DNA of 64,000 nt. Origin: Rhodobacteraceae bacterium CCMM004. GTDB taxonomy: Bacteria > Pseudomonadota > Alphaproteobacteria > Rhodobacterales > Rhodobacteraceae. Of this stretch, positions 27,656 through 36,600 are shown piece after piece. The number at the start of each line of letters is the position of its first letter. Positions within the stretch are counted from its first letter, which is position 1. A program made the translations under genes and the position numbers. The stretch spans positions 62,001-126,000 of the forward strand of contig RZWH01000002.1 in the NCBI GenBank assembly GCA_004005435.1, read 5' to 3'. A model generated the notes under the pieces. It did no database searches, was not told the DNA's origin, and saw only the letters and a list, made by a program, of their open reading frames with translations.

Positions 27656-28441
27656 TCAGCGGGATCGGAGCACCTCTGCCACCCAGGCCGGCACCACTTC
27701 GGACGCCGGGCCGTAGCGGGCGTCGTGGAAGGCGGCGGCATTCTCCGAAGGCTCCAGGTTCAACTCGACGCAAGGGACACCCATGTCGCGCGCCGCGTGC
27801 ACGAACCCGGCGGCGGGATAGACCGACCCGGACGTGCCCACCGAGACGAAGAGGTCGGCCTCGGACAGGGCGGCCTCGATCCGGTCGAGGCCCAGCGGCA
27901 CCTCGCCGAACCACACAACATGGGGCCTGAGCGCGCCGCGGCCGCCGCAGGCGGGGCACGGCATCGCGGTGGAGAGGTCGCCATCCCAGTGCAGCACCGC
28001 GCCGCACCCCGCGCCGTGAGGGCTGTCGGGACAGCACCGCGCCTTCAAGAGTTCGCCGTGCATGTGGAGCGCCGCCGAGCCCGCCCGCTCGTGCAGGTCG
28101 TCGACATTCTGGGTGACGAGGAACAGCGCGCCGCCCCGCGCCGGGGCCGCCCGCCCGAGCCGCGCGAGAGCGATGTGCGCCGGGTTCGGCGCCACCCCGG
28201 CCAGGGCCCGGCGCCGGGCGTTGTAGAACCCGTGCACCAGGTCGGGATCGGCGGCATAGCCCTCGGGCGTGGCCACCCGGCCGGGATCGACCCGGCCCCA
28301 GACCCCGCCCAGATCGCGGAAGGTGTCGAGCCCGCTCTCGGCCGACACCCCGGCCCCGGTCAGCACGACGATGCGCCCCGGCCCACTGCCCTCCGCCCTG
28401 CCGCCCCGCTCTGCCCCTGCCGGTCCCATCCGCTCGACCAT
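27656..28441 (-). CDS. cobB: NAD-dependent protein deacylase, sirtuin
   Basis: A 261-residue sirtuin removing acyl groups from protein lysines with NAD. Motifs in order: VVLTGAGVSAESGLDTFRDL (NAD loop, about residues 25-44), Y73-N-A-R76 (FYNARRRALAG, the Tyr/Arg pair that lets class III sirtuins bind succinyl- or malonyl-lysine), TQNVDDLHERAG, the catalytic H128 in LHMHGELLKARC, and two pairs of zinc cysteines (RCCPDSPHGAGC and CPACGG). ATG start. It lies 107 bases upstream of the metallopeptidase on the same strand and is divergent from the OsmC gene. Confidence 0.95.
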   Translation of the reverse strand: MVERMGPAGAERGGRAEGSGPGRIVVLTGAGVSAESGLDTFRDLGGVWGRVDPGRVATPEGYAADPDLVHGFYNARRRALAGVAPNPAHIALARLGRAAPARGGALFLVTQNVDDLHERAGSAALHMHGELLKARCCPDSPHGAGCGAVLHWDGDLSTAMPCPACGGRGALRPHVVWFGEVPLGLDRIEAALSEADLFVSVGTSGSVYPAAGFVHAARDMGVPCVELNLEPSENAAAFHDARYGPASEVVPAWVAEVLRSR

Positions 28442-28546
28442 CGCCGTGCGGCTGCCGGCGTCAAGGGGGCACCCGCGCGGCCCGCCCGCGGAACGGGGAT
28501 GCAGCCGGCCGCGTTGCCCTCAGAACCGCAAGGACCGGAGGGAACC

Positions 28547-28978
28547 ATGGCGATCGAGAAACACGGCAGCGCCCATTGGAAGGGCGATCTGAAAACCGGC
28601 GTCGGCAACGTCTCGACCGAGACCGGGGTGCTGAACCATCAGACCTACGGCTTCAACACCCGTTTCGAAGGCGAGACGGGCACCAACCCCGAAGAGCTGA
28701 TCGGCGCGGCCCATGCCGCGTGCTTTTCCATGGCGCTGAGCATGGTGCTGGGCGAAACGGATCTCAAGGCCGACGCCATCGACACCACGGCGACGGTGAC
28801 CCTGGACCAGGTCGACGGCGGCTTTGCCATCACCAAGATCCATCTCGACGTCGAGGCGCGGATTCCCGGCGCCGACGACGCGGCGTTCCAGGACGCCGCG
28901 ACCACGGCCAAGGAGAACTGCCCGGTGTCCAAGGCCTTGGCCGGACCCGACATCACCATGGAGGCGCGGCTGGCGTGA
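28547..28978 (+). CDS. osmC: OsmC-family peroxiredoxin
   Basis: A 143-residue OsmC protein that reduces organic hydroperoxides. Catalytic cysteines C59 (GAAHAACFSMALS) and C125 (AKENCPVSKAL) are both in place, with the Arg of FNTRFEGETGTNPEEL. GGAGGG five bases before ATG fixes the start. It is divergent from the sirtuin and followed by an M48 protease gene 52 bases downstream. In other bacteria osmC is induced by osmotic and oxidative stress; regulation here is not visible. Confidence 0.96.
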   Translation: MAIEKHGSAHWKGDLKTGVGNVSTETGVLNHQTYGFNTRFEGETGTNPEELIGAAHAACFSMALSMVLGETDLKADAIDTTATVTLDQVDGGFAITKIHLDVEARIPGADDAAFQDAATTAKENCPVSKALAGPDITMEARLA

Positions 28979-29030
28979 CCGCGGCGCGCGGGCGCCTTGC
29001 GCAGGCGGGCGCCCGCCCCATATGCGGGGG

Positions 29031-29717
29031 ATGATCAAGTTCACGCCGATCCTGCTCGCCGTGCTCTACGGCATCGCGATGTACCACTTCTCGGCCTGGC
29101 GGACGGCGCGCGAGCTGAACGCCAAGTCCACCGAGTTGGCCGACGGACGGCTCAAGGCGCTGACCGACCGCATGGCGCGGGCGCTGGATCTGGAGCGGAT
29201 CAAGGTCCACATCTACGAGATCGCGCCGGTGAACGGGCTGGCGGCGCCGGACGGGCGCATTTTCATCACCCGGGGGTTCTACGACCGCTATCGCTCGGGC
29301 GAGGTGTCGGCCGAGGAACTGGCCAGCGTCATCGCCCACGAGTTGGGGCACGTGGCGCTGGGCCATTCGCGGCGCCGGATGATCGACTTTTCGGGGCAGA
29401 ACGCGCTGAGGGCGACGCTGGGCATGATCCTGTCGCGGCTCCTGCCGGGGATCGGCGTGTGGATCGCCAACGCGCTGACGACGCTCCTGGCCGCGCGGCT
29501 GAGCCGCGGCGACGAGTACGAGGCCGATGCCTATGCTGCCGCTCTGTTGACCAAGTCCGGGATCGGCACGGCGCCGCAAAAAGCGCTGTTTCGCAAGCTG
29601 GAGACGTTGACGGGCGGCCGCGCCGGGGTGGTCCCCGCCTGGCTGATGAGCCATCCCAAGACCGACGAGCGCATCGCCGCCATCGAGACGCTCGAAGCGA
29701 AATGGCTGCGCGCCTGA
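29031..29717 (+). CDS. membrane-anchored M48 zinc metalloprotease
   Basis: A 228-residue protease with an N-terminal hydrophobic anchor (residues 1-20, IKFTPILLAVLYGIAMYHF) and an M48 domain. The zinc site is H103-E-L-G-H107 (VIAHELGHVALGHSRRR), with the third ligand in the Glu of RGDEYEADAYAA (about residue 164). It is shorter than HtpX and lacks its four-helix layout; it resembles small Rhodobacteraceae M48 proteins of unknown substrate. ATG at 29031 is chosen over ATG at 29022 because it begins the anchor, but a ribosome site is unclear for either. It is followed after 5 bases by a composite palindrome. Confidence 0.88.
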   Translation: MIKFTPILLAVLYGIAMYHFSAWRTARELNAKSTELADGRLKALTDRMARALDLERIKVHIYEIAPVNGLAAPDGRIFITRGFYDRYRSGEVSAEELASVIAHELGHVALGHSRRRMIDFSGQNALRATLGMILSRLLPGIGVWIANALTTLLAARLSRGDEYEADAYAAALLTKSGIGTAPQKALFRKLETLTGGRAGVVPAWLMSHPKTDERIAAIETLEAKWLRA

Positions 29718-29722
29718 GGCGG

Positions 29723-29772
29723 GGGCAAGGATTTTCGAAAATCCTTGCAAGGCGCTTCGAAGCGCCTTGCCC
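29723..29772. repeat. two overlapping 24-bp perfect palindromes
   Basis: Palindrome 1 covers 29725-29748 (centre TTTTCGAAAA) and palindrome 2 covers 29747-29770 (centre GCTTCGAAGC); both are perfect and share GCAAGG/CCTTGC ends, overlapping by two bases. The outermost arms (GGGCAAGG at 29723-29730 and CCTTGCCC at 29765-29772) also pair, which would give a three-way junction with inner hairpins at 29731-29742, 29743-29752 and 29753-29764. It follows the M48 stop by five bases, so a terminator or REP-like element is likely. Confidence 0.85.
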
Positions 29773-29907
29773 GTGGCGATCGAGGCGCAGCGCTCGGGCC
29801 GGGCGCCGGTGGCAGGCATGCGGCCGCCTTCGGTGAGGATATCTGGAAAGGGAAGTTGGGCCGGGGGCGCCGAGATGGGCTCGCCCGGGCATGTCGCGGC
29901 GAGGGGG

Positions 29908-30453
29908 TCAGCGGGGATAGAGCGCCTTGGCGAGGCGCGGCAGGCGGGCGCGTTTGAGAAGGGCACGGGGAGCGAGCGGGGCGCCCGCGAGGCGTTCGGC
30001 CTCGGCATGGACACGGGCGACGACGGCGGCCACGGCAGCGGAGTCGGCCAGCCACAGATCCATCAGCAGCTCGTCGGGGGCGCGGCGGTCGAGGCCCTCC
30101 TCGGCCAGAATGTGGCGGGGGAAATCGCGGGCGTTCGCGGTCAGGATCAGGTCCGCCGATCCCGCCACCGCGGCGGCCAGGACGTGGACGTCGTTCGCAT
30201 CGGGGAGCCACAGCCGCGCGAGGTCGCCGTCCCGCGGGCGCACTTCGGCGTCGGGCCAGGCGGCGCGGAGCACGGCGATCTCGCCCCGCGCCATCGCCTC
30301 GGCCGCCGCCCCCGCCTTGGCGGCCGCCCGCGCCCATTCTTCCAGGAGGCGCGGAGACCAGAGAGGGCGGAAGGCTCCCGTCGCGGCCACGCCCAGCACG
30401 ATCTCGCGCAGGACGGTGGGAAAGAGGACGCAGGCGTCGATCAGCACCTTCAC
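29908..30453 (-). CDS. PIN-domain protein
   Basis: A 181-residue PIN-domain (VapC-like) putative ribonuclease. The first acidic residue is in KVLIDACVLFPTVLREIVLG, and the later acidic cluster is in LWLPDANDVHVLAAAV with SADLILTANARDFP, the usual PIN core layout. The C-terminal half extends beyond a minimal VapC. It starts at GTG within the GTGA that ends the rRNA methyltransferase gene, so the two are translationally coupled. No antitoxin gene with a recognisable DNA-binding fold adjoins, so a classic toxin-antitoxin pair is not supported. The longer upstream form is rejected because it is a shadow of the methyltransferase. Confidence 0.82.
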   Translation of the reverse strand: MKVLIDACVLFPTVLREIVLGVAATGAFRPLWSPRLLEEWARAAAKAGAAAEAMARGEIAVLRAAWPDAEVRPRDGDLARLWLPDANDVHVLAAAVAGSADLILTANARDFPRHILAEEGLDRRAPDELLMDLWLADSAAVAAVVARVHAEAERLAGAPLAPRALLKRARLPRLAKALYPR

Positions 30454-31646
30454 GGCAGAAGCCGCCAGACCAGCGCCTTGAGATACCCCGTCTCGTCCAG
30501 CGCGGGATGCTGGGGGTGGTCGGGGCCGGCGCCGCCTGTGTGCACCAGTTGTGCCGCCCGGCCGGCGCGGCCGATGCCGCGGGCGCAGGCGGTGCGGAAG
30601 GCCGGCAGGTCGGCGGCGTGGCTGCACGAGCACAAGGTGAGATAGCCACCGGGCGCCACGAGGGGCGCCGCCAGCCGCGCGACCCGTTCGTAGGCGCGGA
30701 GCCCGGCCGTGCGCGCCTCCTTGGACGGGGCGAAGGCCGGCGGGTCGCAGACCACCAGGTCATACCGCCCCCCCTCGCGCTCCAGCGCCGCCATCACGTC
30801 GAAGGCGTCGCCCTGCCGGGTGGCGAAGCGGTCGGCCGTACCCCCTGCCCGCGCGCCCGCCTCGGCCAGGGCTAGGGCCGGCGCCGAGGCGTCCACGGCG
30901 AGCGCCTCCGCCGCGCCGCCCGCCAGCGCCGCCAGGGCGAAGCCGCCCACGTGGGAGAAGACGTCGAGCACCCGCGCGCCCTGCGACAGCCGTGCGGCGA
31001 AGGCGTGGTTGGGGCGCTGATCGTAGAACAGCCCCGTCTTCTGCCCGCCGGTCAGGTCCGCCATGTAGGTGGCGCCGTTCATCGGCACCGGGACCGGCCC
31101 GTCGACCCCGCCCCGCAGCACCGCCGAGACATCGTCCAGCCCCTCGCGGGCCCGGGTGCGGCCGGAGGCGTTCTTGAGGATCGTGCTCGCGCCCGTCACC
31201 TCGGCCAGGGCGGCGGCAAGCGGTTCGAGCAGCGTCTCGGCCCAGGCGGCGTTGGGCTGGATCGCCGCGGCGTCGCCGAAGCGGTCGATCACCACGCCGG
31301 GCAGGCCATCGGCCTCGGCATGGACCAGGCGGTAGAACGGGGCGTCGAAGAGGCGGGCGCGCATCTCTTGCGCCCTCTCCAGGTGGGCGGCGAACCACGC
31401 CTGCGCGATCTGCGCCGCGGGATCGCGGTCGAGCATCCGCGCGGCGATCCGCGAGTCCGGCGTCACGGCGACCGTGCCCAGGGACCGACGCTCGGCATCC
31501 TCCAGCACGGCCAGCGTCCCCGGCGCCAGCCGCGAGGTCCGCCGGTCCAGCACCAACTCGTCCGACCACACCCAGGGGTGGCCATGGCGCAGGCGGCGGG
31601 CGTCGGCCTTGGGGCGCAGGCGGACGGTGGGGCGCGGGTCTGTCAT
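30450..31646 (-). CDS. class I rRNA methyltransferase, RlmI-like (PUA + Rossmann)
   Basis: A 398-residue enzyme with an N-terminal PUA-like domain (about residues 8-80, LRPKADARRLRHGHPWVWS) and a C-terminal SAM-dependent methyltransferase. The SAM-binding motif I is VLDVFSHVGGFALAAL and motif IV is VVCDPPAFAPSKEA, followed by TLCSCSHAADLPAF. The family includes E. coli RlmI, which makes 5-methylcytosine at C1962 of 23S rRNA; the exact site here is inferred by homology. ATG at 31646 has AAGGGGCGGGG upstream. The PIN gene starts within its stop codon. It is divergent from edd. Confidence 0.9.
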   Translation of the reverse strand: MTDPRPTVRLRPKADARRLRHGHPWVWSDELVLDRRTSRLAPGTLAVLEDAERRSLGTVAVTPDSRIAARMLDRDPAAQIAQAWFAAHLERAQEMRARLFDAPFYRLVHAEADGLPGVVIDRFGDAAAIQPNAAWAETLLEPLAAALAEVTGASTILKNASGRTRAREGLDDVSAVLRGGVDGPVPVPMNGATYMADLTGGQKTGLFYDQRPNHAFAARLSQGARVLDVFSHVGGFALAALAGGAAEALAVDASAPALALAEAGARAGGTADRFATRQGDAFDVMAALEREGGRYDLVVCDPPAFAPSKEARTAGLRAYERVARLAAPLVAPGGYLTLCSCSHAADLPAFRTACARGIGRAGRAAQLVHTGGAGPDHPQHPALDETGYLKALVWRLLP

Positions 31647-31703
31647 GCCCCGCCCCTTACGCCGCGCCGCCTGCCATGAAAAGGCGGTTGCGGCGCGCAT
31701 GGA

Positions 31704-31717
31704 CTGTTTGCGCTAAC
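31704..31717. promoter_or_regulatory. LacI-family type operator upstream of edd
   Basis: TGTTTGCGCTAACT matches the common LacI-family palindrome TGTTAGCGCTAACA at 12 of 14 positions. It lies 42 bases before the edd ATG. In Rhodobacter sphaeroides the LacI-family regulator CceR controls Entner-Doudoroff genes, so a CceR-type protein is the natural candidate; that assignment is inference. Confidence 0.6.
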
Positions 31718-31758
31718 TGCGTTACATCCCCGGCAACGGCCCCGAGGGAGGAACCACC

Positions 31759-33561
31759 ATGCCGCTCGACCCCACCGTCGCCGAGGTCACCGACCGCATC
31801 GTCGCCCGCTCGCGCGACAGCCGCACACGGTATCTCGACCGGATGGCCAGGGCGGCCGACGAGGGGCCGCGGCGGGCGCACCTGACCTGCGGCAACCAGG
31901 CCCACGCCTATGCCGCGATGGAGGACAAGGCGGCGTTGGCGACGGGTCAGGCGCCGAACCTCGGCATCGTCACAGCCTACAACGACATGCTGTCGGCGCA
32001 TCAGCCGTTCGAGCGCTTCCCCGCGCTGATCCGAGACGCGGCCCGCGCGGCCGGTGCCACGGCGCAGGTCGCGGGGGGCGTTCCGGCCATGTGCGACGGC
32101 GTCACCCAGGGCCAGGTCGGGATGGAGCTGAGCCTCTTCTCGCGCGATGTGATCGCGTTGGCGACCGGCGTGGCGCTCAGCCACAACACCTTCGACGCCG
32201 CGGTCTATCTGGGCGTCTGCGACAAGATCGTGCCGGGCCTCGTCATCGCGGCGGCCACCTTCGGCTATATCCCCGCGGTGTTCCTGCCCGCGGGGCCGAT
32301 GACGAGCGGCCTGCCGAACGACGAAAAGGCCCGCGTGCGGCAGCAGTTCGCCGCCGGAGAGGTGGGGCGCGACCGGCTGATGGAGGCCGAGATGGCCTCC
32401 TATCACGGCCCCGGCACCTGCACCTTTTACGGCACGGCGAACTCCAATCAGATGCTGATGGAGTTCATGGGGCTGCACCTGCCCGGCGCGTCCTTCATCA
32501 ACCCGGGCACGCCGCTCAGAGACGCGCTGACCGTGGCGGGGGCCGAGCGGGCGCTGGCGATCACCGCTCTGGGCAACGACTATCGCCCCGCGGCGCAGGT
32601 GCTGGACGAAAAGGCGTTCGTGAACGGCATCGTCGGGCTGATGGCCACGGGCGGGTCCACGAACCTGATCATCCACCTGCCGGCGATGGCGCGGGCGGCG
32701 GGGATCCACCTGGATCTACAGGATTTCTCGGACCTCTCGGCAGTCACCCCGCTGATGGCCAAGGTCTATCCCAACGGGTTGGCGGACGTGAACCATTTCC
32801 ACGCCGCGGGGGGGCTGGGCTACATGATCGGGGAGTTGTTGGAGGCGGGCCTCCTCCACCCCGACACCCAGACCGTGGCGGGCGAGGGCCTGAGCCACTA
32901 CACCCGCGAGCCGGTGCTGGAGAACGGTCGCGTCGCCTGGCGCGACGGGGCGGGCGAGACCCAGAACGACAAGATTCTGCGCCCCGCCCGCGACCCGTTC
33001 CAGAAGACCGGGGGCCTGGCCGACCTGCAAGGCAACCTGGGCCGCGGGGTGATGAAGGTCTCGGCGGTGGCGCCCGAGCGGCACGTGATCGAGGCACCCT
33101 GCCGCATCTTTCACGATCAGGCCGCGGTCAAGGCGGCGTTCAAGGCCGGCGCGTTCACCGGGGACACGGTGGTCGTTGTGCGGTTCCAGGGGCCCAAGGC
33201 CAATGGGATGCCCGAGCTGCACTCGCTGACGCCGCTCCTGGCCGTGTTGCAGGACCGTGGGTTCAAGGTGGCGCTGGTCACCGACGGGCGCATGTCGGGC
33301 GCGAGCGGCAAGGTGCCCTCGGCCATCCACGTCTGCCCCGAGGCGGCGGACGGCGGGCCGCTGGCGCGGCTGCGCGACGGCGATGTTGTGCGGGTCGACG
33401 CCACGGCCGGGACGCTCGACGCGGTCGGCGTGGACCTGGACCAGCGCACGCCGGCCGAGGCGGACCTCAGCGACAACGGCCACGGCGTCGGCCGCGAGTT
33501 GTTCGCCGTTTTCCGCCAGAACGTCGGGCTGGCGGCGGAGGGCGCGGGGGTGGTGGTCTGA
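31759..33561 (+). CDS. edd: 6-phosphogluconate dehydratase
   Basis: A 600-residue [4Fe-4S] dehydratase of the IlvD/Edd family converting 6-phosphogluconate to 2-keto-3-deoxy-6-phosphogluconate, the first step of the Entner-Doudoroff branch. Cluster cysteines are in [35 protein letters not shown] and the earlier [12 protein letters not shown]; the [11 protein letters not shown] and [17 protein letters not shown] blocks are Edd-specific. ATG with GGGAGGAACCACC upstream. The next enzyme of the pathway, eda, is on the same strand 2.4 kb further on, separated by two genes on the other strand. Confidence 0.97.
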   Translation: MPLDPTVAEVTDRIVARSRDSRTRYLDRMARAADEGPRRAHLTCGNQAHAYAAMEDKAALATGQAPNLGIVTAYNDMLSAHQPFERFPALIRDAARAAGATAQVAGGVPAMCDGVTQGQVGMELSLFSRDVIALATGVALSHNTFDAAVYLGVCDKIVPGLVIAAATFGYIPAVFLPAGPMTSGLPNDEKARVRQQFAAGEVGRDRLMEAEMASYHGPGTCTFYGTANSNQMLMEFMGLHLPGASFINPGTPLRDALTVAGAERALAITALGNDYRPAAQVLDEKAFVNGIVGLMATGGSTNLIIHLPAMARAAGIHLDLQDFSDLSAVTPLMAKVYPNGLADVNHFHAAGGLGYMIGELLEAGLLHPDTQTVAGEGLSHYTREPVLENGRVAWRDGAGETQNDKILRPARDPFQKTGGLADLQGNLGRGVMKVSAVAPERHVIEAPCRIFHDQAAVKAAFKAGAFTGDTVVVVRFQGPKANGMPELHSLTPLLAVLQDRGFKVALVTDGRMSGASGKVPSAIHVCPEAADGGPLARLRDGDVVRVDATAGTLDAVGVDLDQRTPAEADLSDNGHGVGRELFAVFRQNVGLAAEGAGVVV

Positions 33562-33585
33562 TCCCCGCCCCCCGGACCCCCGCCC

Positions 33586-34902
33586 TCAGAACTGGCGGCT
33601 GAGGCCGAAGGACACCTTGAGCCCCTCGAAGTCGTAGAGGTCGATCGACGACGACTGCGTCTCGCCGGTGAGGATCAGCACCGGGGCGAAGTCCCCGATG
33701 GTGAAACTGGCGTGGCGCAGGGACAGGCCCAGGGTGGTGCGCTCGTCCTTGCGGGTCACGCCGAAGAGCGGGTCGATGCCGCCGTTGCGCCGCCGCTGAT
33801 GGGTCAGGCTGGCCCCCGCGATCAACCCGCCCTCGAAGGCATACTCTGCCCCGACCGACCCGCTCCAGGTCTCGTAGGCCGAGGGGGCATAGGCGCTCTC
33901 CAACCGCTCGCCTGCAAGCTGCGCGGTCAGCACCAGCTGCGATGTGAGGGCCCGGCGATAGGCCAGCGTCGCCTCGGTCCGATGGCCGTCGAGCGCGGTC
34001 GCACGGGCATAGCCCCGCCAGCCGTGGGCGACCCGTCCGCTCAGCACCGCCGCCGGACCCATGGGCATACGGAAGCTCAGGTAGGCGCCGCTCTCGCGCC
34101 AATAGCTGTCGCGGTCCAGAAACCGCGCCTGGAGATAGCCGCCGACGCCCACCGTGCCGCCGTTCCCAGTCCGGCGCGTCACCCCCTGCTCGGCGCTCAG
34201 GATGCCTTCGTCGGGGACGGCGCGGTCGTAGAGCTTGTAGCTCACCGACAGGTCGGTGCGGCCGGACCAGGCGCCGCCGAGGGACGGCGTCCACGTCAGC
34301 CCGGCACCGAAACTCAGCCCCGTCGCCGACTGCGCCACCGCGTCGTCGTCGAGGGTGAACGGCAGGCCGAAGATTTCGATCTCGCGCGCCGCGGTGCGGC
34401 GGCCCGGGTTGGCGTCGCTGATGATGCCGAAACTCAGCCGCGTGCGCAGCGGGCGCCGCCGGTCGAGGGCTTCCAGGAACGCCCCGGCGGTGCGGTCGGC
34501 GGAGGCGGTCAGCCCCGCGCCCCTCGCGAGGTCGAAGTGATAGGCGGCACGGGCGTCCTGGCCGGTCTCGAACAGCGCCGTCGCCAGCTCCAGGCGGAAC
34601 GCCGGATCCTGCGGATGGCGCCGCACCAGTTCGGCAAAGAGCGGGACCGCGGCGCGGGCGTTGCCCGCCCGCTTGTGCGCGACGGCCGCGACCCAGAGCG
34701 TGTTGTCGGACAGCGCCGCGGGCGCCTCCAGCGGACCGAGAAGCGCGAGGGCCCGCACCGGATCCGCCGCGCGCAGTGCCGCGGCGGCGCCGTCCACGTC
34801 CCGCGCGGCAACCGGCGCCGCCGCGACCCAGGCCGCGGCGATGAGGGCGGCCGCGATGGCCGCCCGGTGCAGGACGCCCCGGCGCGCGGGGCGCCGGCTC
34901 AC
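33586..34902 (-). CDS. Slam-type surface lipoprotein assembly protein (DUF560)
   Basis: A 438-residue outer-membrane protein. A signal-like N-terminus ([19 protein letters not shown]) is followed by TPR-type helical repeats (about residues 35-150, [20 protein letters not shown]) and a C-terminal beta-barrel that ends in an aromatic residue (SFGLSRQF). The linker [19 protein letters not shown] is a hallmark of Slam/DUF560 proteins, the translocons of the type XI secretion system that flip lipoproteins to the cell surface. It starts at GTG overlapping the stop of the lipoprotein gene (CAGTGAGC), so the cargo and translocon are coupled. The length is slightly under that of neisserial Slam1 (about 490 residues). 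Confidence 0.85.
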   Translation of the reverse strand: MSRRPARRGVLHRAAIAAALIAAAWVAAAPVAARDVDGAAAALRAADPVRALALLGPLEAPAALSDNTLWVAAVAHKRAGNARAAVPLFAELVRRHPQDPAFRLELATALFETGQDARAAYHFDLARGAGLTASADRTAGAFLEALDRRRPLRTRLSFGIISDANPGRRTAAREIEIFGLPFTLDDDAVAQSATGLSFGAGLTWTPSLGGAWSGRTDLSVSYKLYDRAVPDEGILSAEQGVTRRTGNGGTVGVGGYLQARFLDRDSYWRESGAYLSFRMPMGPAAVLSGRVAHGWRGYARATALDGHRTEATLAYRRALTSQLVLTAQLAGERLESAYAPSAYETWSGSVGAEYAFEGGLIAGASLTHQRRRNGGIDPLFGVTRKDERTTLGLSLRHASFTIGDFAPVLILTGETQSSSIDLYDFEGLKVSFGLSRQF

Positions 34903-35654
34903 TGTCTCACGATGATAAAGGTGCCGCCGCCCGCGAGTTCGGTCGTGGCCGGGACGCCGTCGGTGTCCATCAGAACAGTAGTGGTGCCGTGGGCGAATTG
35001 GGCCCCGGGTCCGAACATCGAGCCGCCCAGCGTCACCAGGGTGCCGACCATGTTGCCGTTGTCGTCGAGGTCGCCGGCGAAGTTCACCGCCATCGATCCG
35101 GTGAAGGTGTCGATGTTGCCGACCACCGGCGCGTTGATCGTGTTCTGCTGGGTGATCAATGTGTTGGGCAAGCCGCCTGCGGTCGCGGTCGCCGTGGTCA
35201 GGACGCCCTGGAACGTGGTCGTGTTGCCGTTGGCGTCGATCGTGCGAAAGTTCCGAATCTCGCCGGTGATCGGCGTCTGAATGCTCTGACCCGAGCCCGC
35301 GGGCGCGCCGAAGGTCACGTCGATGTCCACGTCGGCCAGCGCCGTGGAAACGGGATTGCCGTTCTGATCGGAGATGTCGGCCTGCGCGGTGCCGAGGAAG
35401 TTCGCGCCGCCGCTCATGGGCATGTCGGTGGTCGGCGCGTTGGCCAGAACCGTCGGGTCGGTTCGCTGGGCCACCAGCGCATTGTATTGGGCGAAGGTCA
35501 GACCGGTGACGCCGGCACCGCCGCCGCCCCCGCCACCACCGCCGCCACCGCCACCGCCACCGCCACCGGCGGCACCGCCGTTGTTGCAAGCGGCAAGCCC
35601 CAGAACCGCAGCCAAAACCAGGCCGCCGCGGGCGGTCGTACGCAAATCGATCAT
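34899..35654 (-). CDS. surface lipoprotein, TbpB-like beta-barrel, polyglycine tether
   Basis: A 251-residue lipoprotein, the probable Slam cargo. The signal peptide ends LAAVLGLAAC with the lipidated Cys at about residue 23; then NNGGAA and a run of 17 consecutive glycines (encoded around 35519-35568) make a flexible tether. The rest is strand-rich and low in Cys (NFLGTAQADISDQNGNPV to [11 protein letters not shown]), like the TbpB B/D 8-stranded barrel (PF01298) found in T11SS cargos. The ligand is unknown; iron or haem proteins are typical for relatives. ATG at 35654 is the start of the signal. The Slam gene overlaps its stop. Confidence 0.82.
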   Translation of the reverse strand: MIDLRTTARGGLVLAAVLGLAACNNGGAAGGGGGGGGGGGGGGGGGAGVTGLTFAQYNALVAQRTDPTVLANAPTTDMPMSGGANFLGTAQADISDQNGNPVSTALADVDIDVTFGAPAGSGQSIQTPITGEIRNFRTIDANGNTTTFQGVLTTATATAGGLPNTLITQQNTINAPVVGNIDTFTGSMAVNFAGDLDDNGNMVGTLVTLGGSMFGPGAQFAHGTTTVLMDTDGVPATTELAGGGTFIIVRQ

Positions 35655-35950
35655 AATCGTTGTCGTCCCCGTTATCGGCCAGTCCGGCCGCTTCCCTTCC
35701 AAAATCGGACGGCCATACGGGACACGCCTGCCACCCCCGGGCCGTGGTCCGGCCGGGCATAGCGCATTGTGTCCGAAGTCGCCCCTCGCGGGCCGGGCGT
35801 GTCGACCGACGCCGCACCGAACCCGACGTCAACAGAAAGAGACATGGCGGGACAAAGTGTCAAATGAATTATCCCGTCATCTCGCGGTGCGTGGACAGGC
35901 GTGGCCGCCCCGCCTATGGGAGGGCAGGCCCGTATCAGGAGGACCCGCCG

Positions 35951-36592
35951 ATGACCCCGCAAGACGCCGCCGCCCGCACCGCCGATCTCTGCCGCCTGGC
36001 GCCGGTGGTGCCGGTCCTCGTGATCGACGACGCGGGGCGTGCCGCGGACCTGGCGCGGGCGCTGGTCGCGGGCGGGCTGCCGGTGCTGGAGGTGACGCTG
36101 CGCACCCCCGCCGCGCTCGACGCGATCCGGGCCATGGCCGAGGTTCCGGGCGGCGCCGTCGGGGCGGGCACGCTCCTGTCGCCCGAGGACGTCCGCGCGG
36201 CCAAGGCGGCGGGGGCGACCTTCGGCGTGTCGCCCGGCGCCACCGATGCCCTGCTCGACGCGTGCGAGGCCGAGGACCTGCCGCTCCTGCCCGGTGCGGC
36301 GACGGCGACCGAGGCGATGCGGCTCCTCGACCGCGGCTATGCCACGCAGAAGTTCTTCCCGGCCGAGGCGTCAGGCGGCGTCCCTGCCCTGCGCGCCATC
36401 GGCGCCCCGATCCCGCAGGTTCGATTCTGCCCCACAGGCGGGGTCTCGCTGAGCAACGCGCGGGACTATCTCGCGCTCGACAACACCCTCTGCGTGGGCG
36501 GGAGCTGGGTCGCGCCCAAGGACAAGGTCGCGGCGGGCGATTGGGCCGGGATCGAGGCGCTGGCGCGCGAGGCGGCGGCGCTCTCGGCCTGA
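35951..36592 (+). CDS. eda: KDPG aldolase
   Basis: A 213-residue class I aldolase splitting 2-keto-3-deoxy-6-phosphogluconate into pyruvate and glyceraldehyde 3-phosphate. The Schiff-base lysine is K134 in [14 protein letters not shown] and the general base is E47 in [11 protein letters not shown], matching E. coli K133 and E45. [19 protein letters not shown] supplies the phosphate site. AGGAGGA seven bases before ATG at 35951 fixes the start, although an in-frame ATG lies upstream (about 35862). The 296 bases upstream hold no gene that I can support and probably carry the promoters of eda and of the lipoprotein. Confidence 0.97.
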   Translation: MTPQDAAARTADLCRLAPVVPVLVIDDAGRAADLARALVAGGLPVLEVTLRTPAALDAIRAMAEVPGGAVGAGTLLSPEDVRAAKAAGATFGVSPGATDALLDACEAEDLPLLPGAATATEAMRLLDRGYATQKFFPAEASGGVPALRAIGAPIPQVRFCPTGGVSLSNARDYLALDNTLCVGGSWVAPKDKVAAGDWAGIEALAREAAALSA

Positions 36593-36600
36593 ACCCCGGA

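Noticed and set aside
29908-30453. VapBC toxin-antitoxin pair
   Set aside because: A PIN protein is present but no antitoxin frame is found on either side; the neighbour is an rRNA methyltransferase.
35519-35569. GGC/GGT triplet tract read as a microsatellite or CRISPR-like repeat
   Set aside because: It is in frame inside the lipoprotein gene and encodes the glycine tether; there are no spacers.
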